Shown: positions 48,869 through 59,955 of the stretch, piece by piece | Layout: every line of letters starts with the position of its first letter | Position numbering within the stretch: position 1 is the stretch's first letter | From: Synchiropus splendidus | Taxonomy: Eukaryota > Chordata > Actinopteri > Syngnathiformes > Callionymidae | Direction of reading: 5' to 3' | NCBI RefSeq assembly: GCF_027744825.2 | Contig: NC_071334.1 | Location: 39,533,437-39,597,436, forward strand | DNA length: 64,000 nucleotides | Program-made: the position numbers and the translations under genes | The notes under the pieces: generated by a model | What the model saw: only the letters and a program-made list of their open reading frames with translations | The model's database searches: none | What the model was told of the DNA's origin: nothing

Positions 48869-51800
48869 GTTGATAACTTTCGAAAAACACTTCCGACAGC
48901 TTAGATTTGATGTGCACCTACTAGAAAGACCCTTTCTGCTATAGTGGGAGGTTAAAATTTCATGTTCTGAAGCTTCCCTGAAAAGTTATGGCACAATGCA
49001 CAAAAACGCTTTTCAGCCTGAGATAAGGTGAGTTTCGGAACGCCAAACATAAAAGTGTTGATAACTTTCGAAAAACACTTCAGACAGCTTAGATTTGATG
49101 TGCAACTACTAGAAAGACCCTTTCTGCTATAGTGGGAGGCAATAATTTCATGTTCTGAAGCTTCCAAGAAAAGTTATGGCACAATGCACAAAAACGCTTT
49201 TCAGCCTGAGATAAGGTGGGTTTCGGAACGCCAAACATAAAAGTGTTGATAACTTTCGAAAAACACTTCAGACAGCTTAGATTTGATGTGCACCTACTAG
49301 AAAGACCCTTTCTGCTATAGTGGGAGGTTAAAATTTCATGTTCTGAAGCTTCCCTGAAAAGTTATGCCACAATGCACAAAAATGCTTTTCAGCCAGAGAT
49401 AAGGTGGGTTTCGGAACGCCAAAATAAAAGTGTTGATAACTTTCGAAAAACACTTCCGACAGCTTAGATTTGATGTGCACCTACTAGATAGACCCTTTCT
49501 GCTATAGTGGGAGGTTAAAATTTCATGTTCTGAAGCTTCCCTGAAAAGTTATAGCACAATGCACAAAAACGCTTTTCAGCCTGAGATAAGGTGGGTTTCG
49601 GAACGCCAAACATAAAAGTGTTGATAACTTTCGAAAAACACTTCAGACAGCTTAGATTTGGTGTGCAACTACTAGAAAGACCCTTTCTGCTATAGTGGGA
49701 GGTTAAAATTTCATGTTCTGAAGCTTCCCTGAAAAGTTATGGCACAATGCACAAAAACGCTTTTCAGCCTGAGATAAGGTGAGTTTCGGAACGCCAAACA
49801 TAAAAGTGTTGATAACTTTCGAAAAACACTTCCGACAGCTTAGATTTGATGTGCACCTACTAGAAAGACCCTTTCTGCTATAGTGGGAGGCTAAAATTTC
49901 ATATTCTGAAGCTTCCCTGAAAAGTTATGGCACAATGCACAAAAACGCTTTTCAGCCTGAGATAAGGTGGGTTTCGGAACGCCAAACATAAAAGTGTTAA
50001 TAACTATCGAAAAACACTTCAGACAGCTAAGATTTGATGTGCAACTACTAGAAAGACCCTTTATGCTATAGTGGGAGGTTAAAATTTCATGTTCTGAAGC
50101 TTCCCTGAAAAGTTATGGCACAATGCACAAAAACGCTTTTCAGCCTGAGATAAGGTGGGTTTCGGAACGCCAAACATAAAAGTGTTAATAACTTTCGAAA
50201 AACACTTGAGACAGCTTAGATTTGATGTGCACCTACTAGAAAGACCCTTTCTGCTATAGTGGGAGGTTAAAATTTCATGTTCTGAAGCTTCCCTGAAAAG
50301 TTATGCCACAATGCACAAAAATGCTTTTCAGCCAGAGATAAGGTGGGTTTCGGAACGCCAAACATAAAAGTGTTGATAACTTTCGAAAAACATTTCAGAC
50401 AGCTTAGATTTGATGTGCACCTATTAGAAAGACCCTTTCTGCTATAGTGGGAGGTTAAAATTTCATGTTCTGAAGCTTCCCTGAAAAGTTATGGCACAAT
50501 GCACAAAAACGCTTTTCAGCCTGAGATAAGGTGGGTTTCGGAACGCCAAACATAAAAGTGTTAATAACTTTCGAAAAACACTTCAGACAGCTAAGATTTT
50601 ATATGCAACTACTAGAAAGACCCCTTCTGCTATAGTGGGAGGTTAAAATTTCATGTTCTGAAGCTTCCCTGAAAAGTTATGGCACAATGCACAAAAACGC
50701 TTTTCAGCCTGAGATAAGGTGGGTTTCGGAACGCCAAACATAAAAGTGTTAATAACTATCGAAAAACACTTCAGACAGCTAAGATTTGATGTGCAACTAC
50801 TAGAAAGACCCTTTATGCTATAGTGGGAGGTTAAAATTTCAAGTTCTGAAGCTTCCCTGAAAAGTTATGGCACAATGCACAAAAACGCTTTTCAGCCTGA
50901 GATAAGGTGGGTTTCGGAACGCCAAACATAAAAGTGTTAATAACTTTCGAAAAACACTTGAGACAGCTTAGATTTGATGTGCACCTACTAGAAAGACCCT
51001 TTCTGCTATAGTGGGAGGTTAAAATTTCATGTTCTGAAGCTTCCCTGAAAAGTTATGCCACAATGCACAAAAATGCTTTTCAGCCAGAGATAAGGTGGGT
51101 TTCGGAACGCCAAACATAAAAGTGTTGATAACTTTCGAAAAACATTTCAGACAGCTTAGATTTGATGTGCACCTATTAGAAAGACCCTTTCTGCTATAGT
51201 GGGAGGTTAAAATTTCATGTTCTGAAGCTTCCCTGAAAAGTTATGGCACAATGCACAAAAACGCTTTTCAGCCTGAGATAAGGTGGGTTTCGGAACGCCA
51301 AACATAAAAGTGTTAATAACTTTCGAAAAACACTTCAGACAGCTAAGATTTTATATGCAACTACTAGAAAGACCCCTTCTGCTATAGTGGGAGGTTAAAA
51401 TTTCATGTTCTGAAGCTTCCCTGAAAAGTTATGGCACAATGCACAAAAACGCTTTTCAGCCTGAGATAAGGTGGGTTTCGGAACGCCAAACATAAAAGTG
51501 TTGATAACTTTCGAAAAACACTTCAGACAGCTTAGATTAGATATGCAACTACTAGAAAGACCCTCTCTGCTATAGTGGGAGGTTAAAATTTCATGTTCTG
51601 AAGCTTCCCTGAAAAGTTATGGCACAATGCACAAAAACGCTTTTCAGCCTGAGATAAGGTGGGTTTCGGAACGCCAAACATAAAAGTGTTGATAACTTTC
51701 AAAAAACACTTCAGACAGCTTAGGTTTGATGTGCACCTACTAGAAAGGCCCTTTCTGCTATAGTGGGAGGTTAAAATTTCATGTTCTGAAGCTTCCCTGA

Positions 51801-52062
51801 AAAGTTATGGCCAATGCACAAAAACGCTTTTCAGCCTGAGATAAGGTGGGTTTCGGAACGCCAAACATAAAAGTGTTAATAACTTTCGAAAAACACTTCC
51901 GACAGCTTAGATTTGATGTGCACCTACTAGAAAGACCCTTTCTGCTATAGTGGGAGGTTAAAATTTCATGTTCAGAAGCTTCCCTGAAAAGTTATGGCAC
52001 AATGCACAAAAACGCTTTTCAGCCTGAGATAAGGTGGGTTTCGGAACGCCAAACATAAAAGT
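48869..52062. repeat. 17-mer higher-order repeat, copy 1
   Basis: Seventeen monomers, 3194 bp (17 x 188 minus 2). The two lost bases are ccaaaataaaag near 49418 and atggccaatgc near 51805, and both recur 3194 bp downstream. Diagnostic variants in order: gtgagtttc, gcaataa with ccaagaaa, atgccac with ccagag, ctagatag with tatagca, ttggtg, catattc, a tandem 4-mer (49996-51499), ttagatatgc with ccctctctgc, ttcaaaaaac with ttaggtttg, and gttcagaagc. Confidence 0.93.
49996..51499. repeat. Nested tandem 4-mer (2 x 752 bp) in 17-mer copy 1
   Basis: Two copies of a four-monomer unit, 49996-50747 and 50748-51499: actatcg with ctaagatttgatg; cttgagac with atgccac, aaatgc and ccagag; catttcag with ctattagaaag; tttatatgcaac with accccttctgc. 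The second copy is marked by tttcaagttc near 50838, where the first has tttcatgttc. Confidence 0.9.
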
Positions 52063-55000
52063 GTTGATAACTTTCGAAAAACACTTCCGACAGCTTAGAT
52101 TTGATGTGCACCTACTAGAAAGACCCTTTCTGCTATAGTGGGAGGTTAAAATTTCATGTTCTGAAGCTTCCCTGAAAAGTTATGGCACAATGCACAAAAA
52201 CGCTTTTCAGCCTGAGATAAGGTGAGTTTCGGAACGCCAAACATAAAAGTGTTGATAACTTTCGAAAAACACTTCAGACAGCTTAGATTTGATGTGCAAC
52301 TACTAGAAAGACCCTTTCTGCTATAGTGGGAGGCAATAATTTCATGTTCTGAAGCTTCCAAGAAAAGTTATGGCACAATGCACAAAAACGCTTTTCAGCC
52401 TGAGATAAGGTGGGTTTCGGAACGCCAAACATAAAAGTGTTGATAACTTTCGAAAAACACTTCAGACAGCTTAGATTTGATGTGCACCTACTAGAAAGAC
52501 CCTTTCTGCTATAGTGGGAGGTTAAAATTTCATGTTCTGAAGCTTCCCTGAAAAGTTATGCCACAATGCACAAAAATGCTTTTCAGCCAGAGATAAGGTG
52601 GGTTTCGGAACGCCAAAATAAAAGTGTTGATAACTTTCGAAAAACACTTCCGACAGCTTAGATTTGATGTGCACCTACTAGATAGACCCTTTCTGCTATA
52701 GTGGGAGGTTAAAATTTCATGTTCTGAAGCTTCCCTGAAAAGTTATAGCACAATGCACAAAAACGCTTTTCAGCCTGAGATAAGGTGGGTTTCGGAACGC
52801 CAAACATAAAAGTGTTGATAACTTTCGAAAAACACTTCAGACAGCTTAGATTTGGTGTGCAACTACTAGAAAGACCCTTTCTGCTATAGTGGGAGGTTAA
52901 AATTTCATGTTCTGAAGCTTCCCTGAAAAGTTATGGCACAATGCACAAAAACGCTTTTCAGCCTGAGATAAGGTGAGTTTCGGAACGCCAAACATAAAAG
53001 TGTTGATAACTTTCGAAAAACACTTCCGACAGCTTAGATTTGATGTGCACCTACTAGAAAGACCCTTTCTGCTATAGTGGGAGGCTAAAATTTCATATTC
53101 TGAAGCTTCCCTGAAAAGTTATGGCACAATGCACAAAAACGCTTTTCAGCCTGAGATAAGGTGGGTTTCGGAACGCCAAACATAAAAGTGTTAATAACTA
53201 TCGAAAAACACTTCAGACAGCTAAGATTTGATGTGCAACTACTAGAAAGACCCTTTATGCTATAGTGGGAGGTTAAAATTTCATGTTCTGAAGCTTCCCT
53301 GAAAAGTTATGGCACAATGCACAAAAACGCTTTTCAGCCTGAGATAAGGTGGGTTTCGGAACGCCAAACATAAAAGTGTTAATAACTTTCGAAAAACACT
53401 TGAGACAGCTTAGATTTGATGTGCACCTACTAGAAAGACCCTTTCTGCTATAGTGGGAGGTTAAAATTTCATGTTCTGAAGCTTCCCTGAAAAGTTATGC
53501 CACAATGCACAAAAATGCTTTTCAGCCAGAGATAAGGTGGGTTTCGGAACGCCAAACATAAAAGTGTTGATAACTTTCGAAAAACATTTCAGACAGCTTA
53601 GATTTGATGTGCACCTATTAGAAAGACCCTTTCTGCTATAGTGGGAGGTTAAAATTTCATGTTCTGAAGCTTCCCTGAAAAGTTATGGCACAATGCACAA
53701 AAACGCTTTTCAGCCTGAGATAAGGTGGGTTTCGGAACGCCAAACATAAAAGTGTTAATAACTTTCGAAAAACACTTCAGACAGCTAAGATTTTATATGC
53801 AACTACTAGAAAGACCCCTTCTGCTATAGTGGGAGGTTAAAATTTCATGTTCTGAAGCTTCCCTGAAAAGTTATGGCACAATGCACAAAAACGCTTTTCA
53901 GCCTGAGATAAGGTGGGTTTCGGAACGCCAAACATAAAAGTGTTAATAACTATCGAAAAACACTTCAGACAGCTAAGATTTGATGTGCAACTACTAGAAA
54001 GACCCTTTATGCTATAGTGGGAGGTTAAAATTTCAAGTTCTGAAGCTTCCCTGAAAAGTTATGGCACAATGCACAAAAACGCTTTTCAGCCTGAGATAAG
54101 GTGGGTTTCGGAACGCCAAACATAAAAGTGTTAATAACTTTCGAAAAACACTTGAGACAGCTTAGATTTGATGTGCACCTACTAGAAAGACCCTTTCTGC
54201 TATAGTGGGAGGTTAAAATTTCATGTTCTGAAGCTTCCCTGAAAAGTTATGCCACAATGCACAAAAATGCTTTTCAGCCAGAGATAAGGTGGGTTTCGGA
54301 ACGCCAAACATAAAAGTGTTGATAACTTTCGAAAAACATTTCAGACAGCTTAGATTTGATGTGCACCTATTAGAAAGACCCTTTCTGCTATAGTGGGAGG
54401 TTAAAATTTCATGTTCTGAAGCTTCCCTGAAAAGTTATGGCACAATGCACAAAAACGCTTTTCAGCCTGAGATAAGGTGGGTTTCGGAACGCCAAACATA
54501 AAAGTGTTAATAACTTTCGAAAAACACTTCAGACAGCTAAGATTTTATATGCAACTACTAGAAAGACCCCTTCTGCTATAGTGGGAGGTTAAAATTTCAT
54601 GTTCTGAAGCTTCCCTGAAAAGTTATGGCACAATGCACAAAAACGCTTTTCAGCCTGAGATAAGGTGGGTTTCGGAACGCCAAACATAAAAGTGTTGATA
54701 ACTTTCGAAAAACACTTCAGACAGCTTAGATTAGATATGCAACTACTAGAAAGACCCTCTCTGCTATAGTGGGAGGTTAAAATTTCATGTTCTGAAGCTT
54801 CCCTGAAAAGTTATGGCACAATGCACAAAAACGCTTTTCAGCCTGAGATAAGGTGGGTTTCGGAACGCCAAACATAAAAGTGTTGATAACTTTCAAAAAA
54901 CACTTCAGACAGCTTAGGTTTGATGTGCACCTACTAGAAAGGCCCTTTCTGCTATAGTGGGAGGTTAAAATTTCATGTTCTGAAGCTTCCCTGAAAAGTT

Positions 55001-55256
55001 ATGGCCAATGCACAAAAACGCTTTTCAGCCTGAGATAAGGTGGGTTTCGGAACGCCAAACATAAAAGTGTTAATAACTTTCGAAAAACACTTCCGACAGC
55101 TTAGATTTGATGTGCACCTACTAGAAAGACCCTTTCTGCTATAGTGGGAGGTTAAAATTTCATGTTCAGAAGCTTCCCTGAAAAGTTATGGCACAATGCA
55201 CAAAAACGCTTTTCAGCCTGAGATAAGGTGGGTTTCGGAACGCCAAACATAAAAGT
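52063..55256. repeat. 17-mer higher-order repeat, copy 2
   Basis: Same seventeen subtypes as 48869-52062 at a constant offset of 3194 bp, including both single-base deletions (near 52612 and 54999). I saw no diagnostic difference. Its tail (53754-55256) is also the start of the overlapping 16-mer unit. Confidence 0.93.
53190..54693. repeat. Nested tandem 4-mer (2 x 752 bp) in 17-mer copy 2
   Basis: Counterpart of 49996-51499 at offset 3194, with units 53190-53941 and 53942-54693 and the same caagttc marker in the second unit. The 4-mer duplication came before the 17-mer duplication. The marked unit occurs once more at 56949-57700, through the 16-mer duplication. Confidence 0.9.
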
Positions 55257-56760
55257 GTTAATAACTATCGAAAAACACTTCAGACAGCTAAGATTTTATG
55301 TGCAACTACTAGAAAGACCCTTTATGCTATAGTGGGAGGTTAAAATTTCATGTTCTGAAGCTTCCCTGAAAAGTTATGGCACAATGCACAAAAACGCTTT
55401 TCAGCCTGAGATAAGGTGGGTTTCGGAACGCCAAACATAAAAGTGTTAATATCTTTCGAAAAACACTTCAGACAGCTTAGATTTGATGTGCACCTACTAG
55501 AAAGACCCTTTCTGCTATAGTGGGAGGTTAATATTTCATGTTCTGAAGCTTCCCTGAAAAGTTATGGCACAATGCACAAAAACGCTTTTCAGCCTGAGAT
55601 AAGGCGGGTTTCGGAACGCCAAACATAAAAGTGTTGATAACTTTCGAAAAACACCTCAGACAGCTTAGATTTGATGTGCAACTACTAGAAAGACCCTTTC
55701 TGCTATAGTGGGAGGCTAAAATTTCATATTCTGAAGCTTCCCTGAAAAGTTATGGCACAATGCACAAAAACGCTTTTCAGCCTGAGATAAGGTGGGTTTC
55801 GGAACGCCAAACATAAAAGTGTTAATAACTATCGAAAAACACTTCAGACAGCTAAGATTTTATGTGCAACTACTAGAAAGACCCTTTATGCTATAGTGGG
55901 AGGTTAAAATTTCATGTTCTGAAGCTTCCCTGAAAAGTTATGGCACAATGCACAAAAACGCTTTTCAGCCTGAGATAAGGTGGGTTTCGGAACGCCAAAC
56001 ATAAAAGTGTTAATAACTTTCGAAAAACACTTGAGACAGCTTAGATTTGATGTGCACCTACTAGAAAGACCCTTTCTGCTATAGTGGGAGGTTAAAATTT
56101 CATGTTCTGAAGCTTCCCTGAAAAGTTATGGCACAATGCACAAAAACGCTTTTCAGCCTGAGATAAGGTGGGTTTCGGAACGCCAAACATAAAAGTGTTG
56201 ATAACTTTCGAAAAACACTTCCCACAGCTTAGATTTGATGTGCACCTACTAGAATGACCCTTTCTGCTATAGTGGGAGGTTAAAATTTCATGTTCTGAAG
56301 CTTCCCCGAAAAGTTATAGCACAATGCACAAAAACGCTTTTCAGCCTGAGATAAGGTGGGTTTCGGAACGCCAAACATAAAAGTGTTAATAACTTTCGAA
56401 AAACACTTGAGACAGCTTAGATTTGATGTGCACCTACTAGAAAGACCCTTTCTGCTATAGTGGGAGGTTAAAATTTCATGTTCTGAAGCTTTCCTGAAAA
56501 GTTATGGCACAATGCGTAAAAACGCTTTTCGGCCTGAGATAAGGTGGGTTTCGGAACGCCAAACATAAAAGTATTGATAACTTTCGAAAAACACTTCAGA
56601 CAGCTTAGATTTGATGTGCAACTACTAGAAAGACCCTTTCTGCTATAGTGGGACGCAATAATTTTATGTTCTGAAGCTTCCCTGAAAAGTTATGGCACAA
56701 TGCACAAAAACGCTTTTCAGCCTGAGATAAGGTGGGTTTCGGAACGCCAAACATAAAAGT
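53754..56760. repeat. 16-mer higher-order repeat, copy 1
   Basis: Sixteen monomers, 3007 bp (16 x 188 minus 1; the deletion is atggccaatgc near 54999). The first half is the tail of the second 17-mer. The second half (55257-56760) brings gttaatatc, aaggcggg, cacctcag, ttcccacagc with gaatgacc and ccccgaaa, cttgagac with agctttcc, and aaagtattgat with gggacgcaataatttta. All recur 3007 bp downstream. Confidence 0.9.
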
Positions 56761-59700
56761 GTTAATAACTATCGAAAAACACTTCAGACAGCTAAGATTT
56801 TATATGCAACTACTAGAAAGACCCCTTCTGCTATAGTGGGAGGTTAAAATTTCATGTTCTGAAGCTTCCCTGAAAAGTTATGGCACAATGCACAAAAACG
56901 CTTTTCAGCCTGAGATAAGGTGGGTTTCGGAACGCCAAACATAAAAGTGTTAATAACTATCGAAAAACACTTCAGACAGCTAAGATTTGATGTGCAACTA
57001 CTAGAAAGACCCTTTATGCTATAGTGGGAGGTTAAAATTTCAAGTTCTGAAGCTTCCCTGAAAAGTTATGGCACAATGCACAAAAACGCTTTTCAGCCTG
57101 AGATAAGGTGGGTTTCGGAACGCCAAACATAAAAGTGTTAATAACTTTCGAAAAACACTTGAGACAGCTTAGATTTGATGTGCACCTACTAGAAAGACCC
57201 TTTCTGCTATAGTGGGAGGTTAAAATTTCATGTTCTGAAGCTTCCCTGAAAAGTTATGCCACAATGCACAAAAATGCTTTTCAGCCAGAGATAAGGTGGG
57301 TTTCGGAACGCCAAACATAAAAGTGTTGATAACTTTCGAAAAACATTTCAGACAGCTTAGATTTGATGTGCACCTATTAGAAAGACCCTTTCTGCTATAG
57401 TGGGAGGTTAAAATTTCATGTTCTGAAGCTTCCCTGAAAAGTTATGGCACAATGCACAAAAACGCTTTTCAGCCTGAGATAAGGTGGGTTTCGGAACGCC
57501 AAACATAAAAGTGTTAATAACTTTCGAAAAACACTTCAGACAGCTAAGATTTTATATGCAACTACTAGAAAGACCCCTTCTGCTATAGTGGGAGGTTAAA
57601 ATTTCATGTTCTGAAGCTTCCCTGAAAAGTTATGGCACAATGCACAAAAACGCTTTTCAGCCTGAGATAAGGTGGGTTTCGGAACGCCAAACATAAAAGT
57701 GTTGATAACTTTCGAAAAACACTTCAGACAGCTTAGATTAGATATGCAACTACTAGAAAGACCCTCTCTGCTATAGTGGGAGGTTAAAATTTCATGTTCT
57801 GAAGCTTCCCTGAAAAGTTATGGCACAATGCACAAAAACGCTTTTCAGCCTGAGATAAGGTGGGTTTCGGAACGCCAAACATAAAAGTGTTGATAACTTT
57901 CAAAAAACACTTCAGACAGCTTAGGTTTGATGTGCACCTACTAGAAAGGCCCTTTCTGCTATAGTGGGAGGTTAAAATTTCATGTTCTGAAGCTTCCCTG
58001 AAAAGTTATGGCCAATGCACAAAAACGCTTTTCAGCCTGAGATAAGGTGGGTTTCGGAACGCCAAACATAAAAGTGTTAATAACTTTCGAAAAACACTTC
58101 CGACAGCTTAGATTTGATGTGCACCTACTAGAAAGACCCTTTCTGCTATAGTGGGAGGTTAAAATTTCATGTTCAGAAGCTTCCCTGAAAAGTTATGGCA
58201 CAATGCACAAAAACGCTTTTCAGCCTGAGATAAGGTGGGTTTCGGAACGCCAAACATAAAAGTGTTAATAACTATCGAAAAACACTTCAGACAGCTAAGA
58301 TTTTATGTGCAACTACTAGAAAGACCCTTTATGCTATAGTGGGAGGTTAAAATTTCATGTTCTGAAGCTTCCCTGAAAAGTTATGGCACAATGCACAAAA
58401 ACGCTTTTCAGCCTGAGATAAGGTGGGTTTCGGAACGCCAAACATAAAAGTGTTAATATCTTTCGAAAAACACTTCAGACAGCTTAGATTTGATGTGCAC
58501 CTACTAGAAAGACCCTTTCTGCTATAGTGGGAGGTTAATATTTCATGTTCTGAAGCTTCCCTGAAAAGTTATGGCACAATGCACAAAAACGCTTTTCAGC
58601 CTGAGATAAGGCGGGTTTCGGAACGCCAAACATAAAAGTGTTGATAACTTTCGAAAAACACCTCAGACAGCTTAGATTTGATGTGCAACTACTAGAAAGA
58701 CCCTTTCTGCTATAGTGGGAGGCTAAAATTTCATATTCTGAAGCTTCCCTGAAAAGTTATGGCACAATGCACAAAAACGCTTTTCAGCCTGAGATAAGGT
58801 GGGTTTCGGAACGCCAAACATAAAAGTGTTAATAACTATCGAAAAACACTTCAGACAGCTAAGATTTTATGTGCAACTACTAGAAAGACCCTTTATGCTA
58901 TAGTGGGAGGTTAAAATTTCATGTTCTGAAGCTTCCCTGAAAAGTTATGGCACAATGCACAAAAACGCTTTTCAGCCTGAGATAAGGTGGGTTTCGGAAC
59001 GCCAAACATAAAAGTGTTAATAACTTTCGAAAAACACTTGAGACAGCTTAGATTTGATGTGCACCTACTAGAAAGACCCTTTCTGCTATAGTGGGAGGTT
59101 AAAATTTCATGTTCTGAAGCTTCCCTGAAAAGTTATGGCACAATGCACAAAAACGCTTTTCAGCCTGAGATAAGGTGGGTTTCGGAACGCCAAACATAAA
59201 AGTGTTGATAACTTTCGAAAAACACTTCCCACAGCTTAGATTTGATGTGCACCTACTAGAATGACCCTTTCTGCTATAGTGGGAGGTTAAAATTTCATGT
59301 TCTGAAGCTTCCCCGAAAAGTTATAGCACAATGCACAAAAACGCTTTTCAGCCTGAGATAAGGTGGGTTTCGGAACGCCAAACATAAAAGTGTTAATAAC
59401 TTTCGAAAAACACTTGAGACAGCTTAGATTTGATGTGCACCTACTAGAAAGACCCTTTCTGCTATAGTGGGAGGTTAAAATTTCATGTTCTGAAGCTTTC
59501 CTGAAAAGTTATGGCACAATGCGTAAAAACGCTTTTCGGCCTGAGATAAGGTGGGTTTCGGAACGCCAAACATAAAAGTATTGATAACTTTCGAAAAACA
59601 CTTCAGACAGCTTAGATTTGATGTGCAACTACTAGAAAGACCCTTTCTGCTATAGTGGGACGCAATAATTTTATGTTCTGAAGCTTCCCTGAAAAGTTAT

Positions 59701-59767
59701 GGCACAATGCACAAAAACGCTTTTCAGCCTGAGATAAGGTGGGTTTCGGAACGCCAAACATAATAGT
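56761..59767. repeat. 16-mer higher-order repeat, copy 2
   Basis: Same order as 53754-56760. The first monomer is recombinant: it begins gttaataactatcg, whereas its counterpart at 53754 begins gttaataactttcg, and both continue tttatatgcaac and accccttctgc. On the right, the sequence after 59767 continues with cataatagtg and gacaactt, as it does at 38716 and 48672. This suggests that 59768 onward is the original continuation and that 56761 is the duplication joint. Confidence 0.9.
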
Positions 59768-59955
59768 GTTAATAACTTTCGAAAAACACTTCAGACAACT
59801 TAGATTTGATGTGCACCTACTACAAAGACGCTTTCTGCTATAGTGGGAGGTTAAAATTTCATGTTCTGAAGCTTTCCTGAAAAGTTATGGCACAATGCGT
59901 AAAAACGCTTTTCGGCCTGAGATAAGGTGGGTTTCGGAACGCCAAACATAAAAGT
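59392..59955. repeat. Dispersed three-monomer cassette, third instance
   Basis: Same trio, with ctacaaagacgc near 59819 as a private change. It straddles the right end of the second 16-mer. It is followed by a repeat of the agctttcc/ttcggcc/aaagtattgat variants (59869-59958), so the first two signatures occur twice in succession here. Confidence 0.78.
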
